DNA of 64,000 nucleotides from Caulobacter vibrioides (GTDB taxonomy: Bacteria > Pseudomonadota > Alphaproteobacteria > Caulobacterales > Caulobacteraceae): NCBI RefSeq assembly GCF_002310375.3, contig NZ_CP023315.3, positions 930,001 through 994,000 of the forward strand, given 5' to 3'. How positions within the stretch are numbered: position 1 is the first letter of the stretch; each line of letters starts with the position of its first letter. The notes beneath the pieces are model-generated. The model saw nothing but the letters and a program-made list of their open reading frames with translations. It had not been told where the DNA came from and did not search any database. Made by a program: the position numbers and the translations under genes. Shown here piece by piece: positions 56,412-64,000 of this stretch.

Positions 56412-56855
56412 ATGGGTCCGGACAACATCCCCCTCTTTGGCATGCTCAAGAGCCGCCTCGGCTATCTGACCGAGCGCCAGAAGCTTGTCGCCCAGAATGT
56501 CGCCAACTCCGACACCCCGGGCTATCGGCCCAGCGACCTGAAGCCGTTCAGCTTCCAGGCCTCGCTGATGAACAACGCGGCCGGGCCGGTCTATCGTGGC
56601 GGCCGGGCGGCGCCGACCTCCGGCGTCACCATGATCGCCACCACCCCCGCCCATCAGGGACGGGCCAATGCGCCCAGCGCCTGGCGGGCGACGGCGGGCG
56701 CGGACTCGGAAACGACCCTCGACGGCAACGCGGTCTCGCTCGAGGACCAGATGCTCAAGATGACCGACGCGCGGATGAACTACGACGCGGCGATCAGCTT
56801 CTACCAGAAATCCATGACCATGCTCCGCATGGCCGCTCGCAAGCCTTCCGGCTGA
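56412..56855 (+). CDS. flgB: Flagellar proximal rod protein FlgB
   Basis: A 147-residue rod protein. The N-terminal KSRLGYLTERQKLVAQNVANSDTPGYRPSDL has the family's ANxxTPGY signature, and the C-terminus ends in the paired helix VSLEDQMLKMTDARMNYDAAISFYQKSM. Exported through the flagellar type III system without a cleaved signal. First of three rod/base genes in one operon, 12 bases before flgC; divergent from fliO. Confidence 0.96.
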   Translation: MGPDNIPLFGMLKSRLGYLTERQKLVAQNVANSDTPGYRPSDLKPFSFQASLMNNAAGPVYRGGRAAPTSGVTMIATTPAHQGRANAPSAWRATAGADSETTLDGNAVSLEDQMLKMTDARMNYDAAISFYQKSMTMLRMAARKPSG

Positions 56856-56867
56856 GGACTTTAGGCG

Positions 56868-57287
56868 ATGCCCGAGATCAAGTCCCAATCCCTCGCGACC
56901 ATGGCTGTGGCCTCGTCGGCCCTGCGCGCCCAGCAAGGGCGCATGCGGGTCATCGCCGAGAACATCGCCAACGCCAACTCGACCTCGCGCACGGCCGGCG
57001 GCGATCCCTATCGCCGGCAGGTGCCGGTGTTCAAGCCGACCGCGGTCCAGGGCGCCCAGGGCGTGCAGATGCTGCGCGTCGATCCCGACCAGAGCGACTT
57101 CAAGAGCGAATACGATCCTGGCAACCCGGCCGCCGACGCCAAGGGCTACGTCAAGCTGCCCAACGTCAACACCATGGTCGAGGCGCTGGACATGAAGGAG
57201 GCGCAACGCGCCTACGAAGCCAACCTCAATGTCATCGAGACCGCGCGAGCCATGGAATCGCGCACCCTCGACATCCTCAAGAAGTAG
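56868..57287 (+). CDS. flgC: Flagellar proximal rod protein FlgC
   Basis: A 139-residue rod protein. N-terminal ALRAQQGRMRVIAENIANANSTSRTAGGDPYRRQVPVF and C-terminal YVKLPNVNTMVEALDMKEAQRAYEANLNVIETAR match FlgC. It lies between flgB (12 bases) and fliE (10 bases), the usual order. Assembled in the periplasm onto the FliE/FlgB part of the rod. Confidence 0.97.
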   Translation: MPEIKSQSLATMAVASSALRAQQGRMRVIAENIANANSTSRTAGGDPYRRQVPVFKPTAVQGAQGVQMLRVDPDQSDFKSEYDPGNPAADAKGYVKLPNVNTMVEALDMKEAQRAYEANLNVIETARAMESRTLDILKK

Positions 57288-57297
57288 GGGCTAGGCC

Positions 57298-57609
57298 ATG
57301 ATCACCGCGCTCGCCGCCGCCAAGGCCTACGCCAATTCCGGCGCCATGTCGGTCGGCTCCATCGGGTCGATCGGCGGTTCCCAGGACAAGGGCATGGACT
57401 TCGGCGATCTGCTGAAGTCGGCCATGGACGGGGCGACCAAGGCCTCGAAGGTCGCCGAGCACAAGATCGCCGCCCAGGTGGCCGGCAAGGCCGAACTGGT
57501 CGACGTGGTCACCGCCATCAGCTCGGCGGAAGCCAGCCTGGAGACGGTGATGTCGATCCGCGACCAGGTGATCTCGGCCTACCAGGAAATCATGCGGATG
57601 CCGATCTGA
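57298..57609 (+). CDS. fliE: Flagellar hook-basal body complex protein FliE
   Basis: A 103-residue protein joining the MS-ring to the rod. The C-terminal half [39 protein letters not shown] is the conserved FliE region; the Gly/Ser-rich N-terminus is variable. Last of the flgB-flgC-fliE operon. No clear terminator was seen in the 82 bases before the convergent beta-lactamase-family gene. Confidence 0.97.
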   Translation: MITALAAAKAYANSGAMSVGSIGSIGGSQDKGMDFGDLLKSAMDGATKASKVAEHKIAAQVAGKAELVDVVTAISSAEASLETVMSIRDQVISAYQEIMRMPI

Positions 57610-57691
57610 CGCCCTAATCGACGGGTCGGACAAACAGAGTAGCCGCCAGACAAGATGCTTCGCCGGGACGGACCGCGTGGCGACCGCGCCG

Positions 57692-59074
57692 TCACCGCGC
57701 CGCGCCGTCGGGTTCAGCCGGCGTCGTCGAGCGGGCGTACCGGGCCGGCGGACCTTCGCCGTCGCGGTAGAAATCGAGCGCCGTCACCCGTCCCTCACGA
57801 TCTTGCTGCGGGATGAAGTAGGCCAACGCGTCGGGGTCAAACCGCAACACGCGGGTCGCCGACATCTGCATCGGCGCAGGGTCACGAGCGCCGCGTTGGG
57901 AGTAGAGCCGTCCATCCTTGGCGAAGATCGTCCGCACATCGCCCGTCGGACTGACAAAGGTACCGCTCAGAGCCTCAATGTCGGCTGGCGTGGGCGTTAC
58001 GGCCGGGGGCACGACATAGGGCTCGTCCAGCATGATCGCCGCCGTGCGCAGGAGATTGCCGCGCGCGTCGAAGTTTTCGTTGTTGGCCAGGATGACGATG
58101 GTCACGTCGCTGTCCGGCAGGCAGGCCGCGGCGGAGGTGAAGCCGTCAATCTGGCCCGAATGGCCCGGCAGGTCCTGGCCGCGCGCCTTCCAAAGGTACA
58201 GGCCCAAGCCGTACGGACCTGTTGTGTCCGGCCCGCCCGGGGCCCTCATACGGGCGAAGTCCTGAGCGCTGACAATTCGGCCCTGGCATAGGGCGCGCAT
58301 CCAGCGGCCTAGGGCGGGCGCATTGGCGATCAGTCCGCCGGCCGCCGCCGGGATGCTGGAGTCGATGGCCGACGCGTTGGTCGCGACGCCATGGTCATCG
58401 ATATAGCCGTTCACGCGCTTGGGGATCAGCCGGCGGGCGTCTCCGTAGACGACGCCGGTCGCCAGATCCGCCGGGACGGTCAGCGACAGCACCGCGTCGT
58501 GCCAGGACTTTCCAGTGACCTTCTCGATCACTGCGCCCAGAAGGATATATCCCGAGTTCGAGTAGGCGAAGCGTGCGCCCGGCGCGAACTTGGGGGCGAG
58601 GGGGGCGATCGCGGCCACCGCCTCGGCCGTCGATAGGACGCCGTCGGCGCCGACGGCCGGAAGCTGATGGACGATGTCGGCGATCCCCGAACGGTGCTCC
58701 AGCAGGGTCTTGAGGGTGATCTTGTCGCCGCCGGGGATCTCGGGGACGTATTTTGACAGAGGGTCCTCGAGTGAGAGTCGGCCGTCTTGCTCCAGCTTCA
58801 CGATCGCGGCGGCGGTGAAGGTCTTGGTGATGGAGGCGATGCGAAACATCGCGCGTGGTTCAAGCGGGACGCCCAACTCCACATTGGCAAGGCCCCGCGC
58901 CTGATCGTAGACCACGGTGTCGCCGCGCATGATCAGGATTTCCGCGCCGGGCCCATCGGGCCGCGTCGTGGCGCCGAGAAGAGCGTCCAGTTGCCGGACG
59001 TGGGTGGGCGTCGTCGCCTCGGCGGCCGAGGCCGATACGACAAAAGCCGCGATAATCGCCAAGCTGGTTTTCAA
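57692..59074 (-). CDS. Serine beta-lactamase-family (class C-like) hydrolase, exported
   Basis: A 460-residue protein with signal peptide MKTSLAIIAAFVVSASAAEA. The penicillin-binding/beta-lactamase fold is clear: SxxK in RIASITKTF with Ser81, the Tyr motif YSNSGYILLGAVIEK, and HSG in LPGHSGQIDG in place of KTG. HSG-type members are mostly esterases or D-amino-acid peptidases rather than beta-lactamases. Residues about 360-460 form an extra C-terminal lipocalin-like part (DIEALSGTFVSPTGDVRTIF). Periplasmic. Convergent with fliE. Confidence 0.87.
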   Translation of the reverse strand: MKTSLAIIAAFVVSASAAEATTPTHVRQLDALLGATTRPDGPGAEILIMRGDTVVYDQARGLANVELGVPLEPRAMFRIASITKTFTAAAIVKLEQDGRLSLEDPLSKYVPEIPGGDKITLKTLLEHRSGIADIVHQLPAVGADGVLSTAEAVAAIAPLAPKFAPGARFAYSNSGYILLGAVIEKVTGKSWHDAVLSLTVPADLATGVVYGDARRLIPKRVNGYIDDHGVATNASAIDSSIPAAAGGLIANAPALGRWMRALCQGRIVSAQDFARMRAPGGPDTTGPYGLGLYLWKARGQDLPGHSGQIDGFTSAAACLPDSDVTIVILANNENFDARGNLLRTAAIMLDEPYVVPPAVTPTPADIEALSGTFVSPTGDVRTIFAKDGRLYSQRGARDPAPMQMSATRVLRFDPDALAYFIPQQDREGRVTALDFYRDGEGPPARYARSTTPAEPDGAAR

Positions 59075-59316
59075 CGTCCGCCCCTGTCCCCGTGTCGAAC
59101 TTCGACCCTTGGAACGGGATCGGGATCGTATGGCGCTTTTGTGTCCTGGCCGGCCCTGAGCGCCGTTCGCAGGACTTTGAGGTGATCAGCGCAAATGGAG
59201 CCGGGCTATGTCGGAAATCCGGTCAGCCGAGGTCGCCCTTCTTTAATTCCCCTTCAAGTTGCGTGGAAGTGGGATACACCTTGTGATAACGTTGTTCTCC
59301 CAAAGGGAGGGCGACC

Positions 59317-61125
59317 ATGAAGAAGCTCAAGGTGCTCAGCGTCCACGGCCTGGGCGATCAGCGGCAATCCACCTGGAAGGAGGATTGGCCCGCGGCGATC
59401 CAGGCGGTCTTTCCCGCCGTGGCGGGACTGGAACTCGAGTTCGAGTTCGTCGAGTACGACGACATCTTCGAAGGGGTGACCCTGTCGGCCTGGGAGGTCG
59501 CTGGAGCGGTCGCCAAGCTCGCCGCCAGCGGGGTGACCTCGATCTTCAAGCGCGAGAAGGGCGTCCTGGGCGACGCGCCCCACACCGTCCGCTGGACGGC
59601 CGGCTATGTCGTGGCCTGGGTCAATGACGAGCGCTTCAAGAAAAAGAGCCGCGCGCGGGTGTTCGAACGCATCAAGGCCTTCAAGCCCGACCTGATCCTG
59701 GCCCACAGCCTGGGCTCGCTAGTTACCTACAACGCCTTCACGCACAAGGACGCGGCCGCGCCCGACGTCGCCCCGCTGCTGGCCCGGGCGACCTATGTGA
59801 CGTTCGGCTCGCAGATCAACAATCCGTTCGTCGTCGGCAACCTGACCAACGGACGGGTGCAAGCGCTGCCGGTCGCGTTCTGGCACCATCTGTACAACCG
59901 CGACGACGATGTCTTCACCGCGCCGATCAAGAACTGGGCGGCGCCGAACTTCCGCCAGACCGACACGCCGTTCGACCTGCCCGGCGTCGGCGACCACGCG
60001 GCGGAGGGCTATTTCCAGCACACCAACACGATCGAGAACGTCTGGCGCCCGATCAGCGCCCTGGCGGTCGGGGCCCGCGAGTTCGTGGGGCTTTCCGAAC
60101 AGGTCTCGGGTCCCCCGCCGGGAACCGCCAAGAGCGGCGGCAAGGCGAAGGCGGCTGCGGCGGGCGGCCGAGCCCCGCGCCGCAAGGCGCTGCTGGTCGG
60201 GATCAACGACTATCCCAACGCCGGCGATCGTCTGGAAGGCTGCGTCAACGACGTCTTCACGATGAGCTCGGTCCTGCAGGAATGCGGCTTCCCCGCCGAG
60301 TCGATCCGGGTGTGCCTCGACGCCCGCGCGACCGCTGAGGGGATCCTCCAGCGGCTCGAGTGGCTGATGGACGGCGCGCGTGAGGAGGATGAGCTGGTCT
60401 TCTACTACAGCGGCCACGGCGCCCAGGTTCCCGAGTACGGCGAGAACTTCGAACCCGACCGCAATGTCGAGGTGCTGGTGCCGTGGGACTTCGACTGGAC
60501 GCCCGAGCGGGCGATCTCCGACGACCAGATCCACGGCCTCTATGCGCAGCTGCCCTATGAGACGCGGCTGGCGATGATCTTCGACTGCTGCCACGCGGGC
60601 GGGATCCATCGCAACGGCGGCGCGCGGGCGCGGGGCCTGACGCCGCCCGACGACATCCGCCACCGCGAGCTGCGGTGGGACCTGAAGACGCGGATGTGGG
60701 TTCCCCGCGACTTCCGACGCCAGGGCAAGGGGTTCACCGACGACGGCGTGTTGGAGACCCGCTATTTCGGCAAGGACGGTTCGACCGAACGGCTGGGGCG
60801 GGCGGCCATGCGCCGCACGCTGTCAACCAAGGCGTATGAAGAGCGCAAGGCCGGCGACCAGCCCGACATCCCCGTCGGGCCCTATCTGCCCCTGATCATC
60901 GAGGCCTGCGGAGAGGGCGAGCTCAGCTACGAATACCGCTACGGCGCGGTCAGCCACGGCGCCTTCACTTACAGCTTGGCCGCGATCCTGCGTGAGAAGA
61001 AGAAGATCACCTTCCAGACCTTGGTCGAGGAAACCACGGCGCGGCTGAGCGATCTTGGCTATGCGCAGAAGCCGCAGATCCTGGGCCCATCGGCCCTGGT
61101 CGGGGCGCTGACGCCTTGGCGATAG
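59317..61125 (+). CDS. Alpha/beta-hydrolase fused to a caspase-like (C14) peptidase
   Basis: A 602-residue two-enzyme fusion. Residues 1-260: an alpha/beta hydrolase with VHGLGDQ near the start, nucleophile Ser131 in LAHSLGSL and a likely His near VGDHAAEGYF. Residues about 262-288: a Gly/Ala/Lys linker. Residues 289-602: a caspase-like peptidase, RRKALLVGINDYPNAGDRLEGCVND, with the dyad His367 in YYSGHGAQ and Cys425 in FDCCHAGG, as in type I metacaspases, which cut after Arg/Lys. No signal peptide or membrane segment. GGAGGG lies before the ATG. Stand-alone gene; role unknown. Confidence 0.88.
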   Translation: MKKLKVLSVHGLGDQRQSTWKEDWPAAIQAVFPAVAGLELEFEFVEYDDIFEGVTLSAWEVAGAVAKLAASGVTSIFKREKGVLGDAPHTVRWTAGYVVAWVNDERFKKKSRARVFERIKAFKPDLILAHSLGSLVTYNAFTHKDAAAPDVAPLLARATYVTFGSQINNPFVVGNLTNGRVQALPVAFWHHLYNRDDDVFTAPIKNWAAPNFRQTDTPFDLPGVGDHAAEGYFQHTNTIENVWRPISALAVGAREFVGLSEQVSGPPPGTAKSGGKAKAAAAGGRAPRRKALLVGINDYPNAGDRLEGCVNDVFTMSSVLQECGFPAESIRVCLDARATAEGILQRLEWLMDGAREEDELVFYYSGHGAQVPEYGENFEPDRNVEVLVPWDFDWTPERAISDDQIHGLYAQLPYETRLAMIFDCCHAGGIHRNGGARARGLTPPDDIRHRELRWDLKTRMWVPRDFRRQGKGFTDDGVLETRYFGKDGSTERLGRAAMRRTLSTKAYEERKAGDQPDIPVGPYLPLIIEACGEGELSYEYRYGAVSHGAFTYSLAAILREKKKITFQTLVEETTARLSDLGYAQKPQILGPSALVGALTPWR

Positions 61126-61135
61126 CCGATCTTGC

Positions 61136-61210
61136 CCTTCGACAAGCTCAGGGTGAGGTCGAATGCTGACCCCGGCGCGTACAAAATCCTCATCCTGAGC
61201 TTGTCGAAGG
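61136..61210. repeat. REP-like inverted repeat (CCTTCGACAAGCTCAGG)
   Basis: CCTTCGACAAGCTCAGG and CCTGAGCTTGTCGAAGG are perfect 17-base inverse ends, 75 bases overall, just after the caspase-fusion gene. This core is a common REP-type sequence of many high-GC proteobacteria. Confidence 0.85.
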
Positions 61211-61260
61211 ACGAGGATTTCCATCCGGACCAGCGCCCAGACTCAACACGAACGCGCGAT

Positions 61261-61294
61261 AAAAAATGGGCCGCGTCCTTGTGGGATGCGGCCC
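61261..61294 (-). terminator. Terminator of the small membrane protein gene
   Basis: Minus strand: GGGCCGC-N13-GCGGCCC then ATTTTTT. A 7-bp stem with larger loop, followed by a T run, 38 bases past the stop. Confidence 0.8.
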
Positions 61295-61331
61295 AAGTCG
61301 TCTTCGGGGGAGAAATACGAAACGCTTACGC

Positions 61332-61499
61332 TCACAAACTCAGGAAGACCTTCGCCACGGCGAACAGGCCGCCCCAGACCACGGCGTTCAGCACCGACGC
61401 CACCAGCACGGCGACGCCGAGCGGCCACTGGCGAGGCTCGCGGCGACGCGCGCGCTGCGGCCGGGGATCGAAAGAACGGGTCTGCGAGGCGACGGTCAT
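61332..61499 (-). CDS. Small single-helix membrane protein
   Basis: A 55-residue protein. Residues 1-28 are very basic (RPQRARRREPRQ), residues about 29-53 form one hydrophobic helix (GVAVLVASVLNAVVWGGLFAVA). It has AAGGAG 6-10 bases before the ATG at 61499 and its own terminator, so it is probably a true gene. No family recognised. It lies between the hydrolase-caspase gene and hutU, with a separate transcript. Confidence 0.65.
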   Translation of the reverse strand: MTVASQTRSFDPRPQRARRREPRQWPLGVAVLVASVLNAVVWGGLFAVAKVFLSL

Positions 61500-61635
61500 G
61501 AAACGCTCCTTAACCATGACCCCATGGTCGAGATTGACTCGGCCCTTGCGAACGGGACGACCTGTCGCGCGCCGCCTTGTCGCACCCTGATGAGGTTTCA
61601 ACGCGCTAAGGCGCGTTTGGTTGAGCGTCGCGCCC

Positions 61636-63300
<1,665 letters not shown>

Positions 63301-63308
63301 GGGATCCT

Positions 63309-63440
63309 TTCTCCTCACCCGCGACGCGGGGGAGGTGGCGCGTCGCCGATCGGCGACGTGACGGAGGGGGCGCTTTCGGCAGTGGACGCCCCCTCCACCG
63401 CCGTTCGGCGGTCCCCCTCCCCCGCGGGCGGGGGAGGAGA
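63309..63440. repeat. Palindromic repeat at the end of hutG
   Basis: CTCCTCACCCGCGACGCGGGGGAGG, GACGGAGGGGGCG / CGCCCCCTCC and CCCTCCCCCGCGGGCGGGGGAGG: the GCGCCCCCTCCGTC family again, here overlapping the hutG stop and the hutU ribosome site. Confidence 0.75.
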
Positions 63441-64000
63441 AGAGGCGGCGAAATCGAGACACGCCCCAAGCACCGCCTCCAGCACCGCGCGCAGCGGTTC
63501 GGCGCGGGCGGCGTCGAAGGGCGTGGGCCAGGTCTCGGGCGTGGGCGGCTCTGCCGCATCGTCCATGTAGCCCCGGCAGGCCAGCTCCATCTGGATGGCG
63601 TGGACGCCGGTGACGGGCTGACCATAGTGACGCGTGGTCCAGCCGCCCTTGAAGCGACCGTTGGTGACGCGGCTCAGACCTGATGCATCACAGGCGGCCT
63701 CCACAGCGGCGGTCAGGCCGTCGGCGCAGCTTTGGCCGCTGTTGGTGCCGAGGTTGAACTGCGGCAGCTCGCCGTCAAACAGGCGCGGAACCCGCGAGCG
63801 GATCGAATGGGCTTCGTACAGCACCACCGTCGGATGGACCGCGCGCAGCCGCGCGATCTCGGCGCGGATGGTGGCGTGATAGGGCTCGAACCAGGTCGTC
63901 CGACGGTGGTCGATCTCGGCCGCGTCCGGCGGGCTGTCGCGATACAGCGGCTCGCCGTCGAAGGTGGTGGTGGGGCAAAGCTCGGTCGTCGCCTGGCCGG
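63315..64000 (-). CDS. hutG: N-formylglutamate amidohydrolase (start outside window)
   Basis: Last enzyme of the histidine pathway (formylglutamate to glutamate) in the HutF/HutG branch. About 228 residues are visible and the frame is open to the window edge: [31 protein letters not shown], then [34 protein letters not shown] and [16 protein letters not shown], all typical. The last 45 or so residues (after LGACLDFA) are coded by the palindromic repeat at 63309-63440 and are Pro-rich and unlike the family. 14 bases before hutU. Confidence 0.92.
   Translation of the reverse strand, partial: GQATTELCPTTTFDGEPLYRDSPPDAAEIDHRRTTWFEPYHATIRAEIARLRAVHPTVVLYEAHSIRSRVPRLFDGELPQFNLGTNSGQSCADGLTAAVEAACDASGLSRVTNGRFKGGWTTRHYGQPVTGVHAIQMELACRGYMDDAAEPPTPETWPTPFDAARAEPLRAVLEAVLGACLDFAASSPPPPAGEGDRRTAVEGASTAESAPSVTSPIGDAPPPPRRG

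Noticed and set aside
57692-59074. Beta-lactamase
   Set aside because: It has HSG instead of KTG and a C-terminal lipocalin-like extension, more like esterase or peptidase members of the family.
61510-61517. TTAACCAT, similar to an alternative CtrA-type motif, before the small membrane gene
   Set aside because: It overlaps the ribosome site (AAGGAG) and lacks a partner half-site.

Overview
The window is a stretch of Caulobacter chromosome. The evidence is very high GC with strong GC3 bias, a fliG-flbE-fliN-flbD-flhA flagellar block, a second fliO-fliP / flgB-flgC-fliE block, two MucR/Ros-family regulators lying 20 kb apart, a large TonB-dependent receptor, and palindromic intergenic repeats, several carrying GANTC (CcrM methylation) sites. 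Gene content and order match what I recall of the C. crescentus/C. vibrioides flagellar-MucR region. No phage, insertion sequence or CRISPR array was seen.

Layout. 1-5.5 kb: end of the fliF operon (fliG, flbE/fliH, fliN, the sigma-54 activator flbD), then flhA. 5.6-14.1 kb: a phosphate-type porin, an MpaB-like oxygenase divergent from a TetR regulator, a DUF4282 membrane protein, a WcbI-like protein, the ohrR-ohr peroxide switch, a J-domain protein, pdxH and a second TetR regulator. 14.2-22.8 kb: an APH-P-loop kinase fusion, a hybrid histidine kinase, an unusual 998-residue acyl-CoA synthetase with a C-terminal membrane/DUF1499 extension, an MBL hydrolase, a possible tiny lipoprotein and a DUF442-type phosphatase. 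23.4-33.3 kb: an Oar-like TonB receptor, sppA, tRNA-Pro and tRNA-Gln, a MacAB/DevBCA-like ABC exporter operon and mucR1.

33.4-45 kb: a second hybrid kinase, a GNAT acetyltransferase, an S9 peptidase, a trypsin-like protease overlapping a CsbD gene, a Tat-exported class V aminotransferase, a CocE-type hydrolase, an OsmC protein, a MaoC dehydratase and a nucleotidyltransferase-fold protein. 45-51 kb: a likely catabolic group (acyl-CoA synthetase, GMC oxidoreductase, cytochrome P450, enoyl-CoA hydratase). 51.2-54.2 kb: DUF2336, mucR2, a PAS protein and a cluster of repeats. 54.2-57.6 kb: ribokinase, then fliOP divergent from flgBC-fliE across a perfect CtrA box. 57.7-64 kb: a serine beta-lactamase-family protein, an alpha/beta-hydrolase fused to a caspase-like peptidase, a small membrane protein, and hutU with the end of hutG.

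The flagellar genes form one cell-cycle programme: CtrA starts the early genes, and FlbD, made from the fliF operon, controls the later sigma-54-dependent ones. The MucR paralogs are known in this genus to restrain CtrA-activated genes. The most unusual items are the hydrolase-caspase fusion, the acyl-CoA synthetase-DUF1499 fusion, an EF-hand loop inside the TonB receptor, similar palindromes in both mucR leaders, and a hutG reading frame that ends inside a palindromic repeat. All calls are made by reading motifs and context; no database search was possible.
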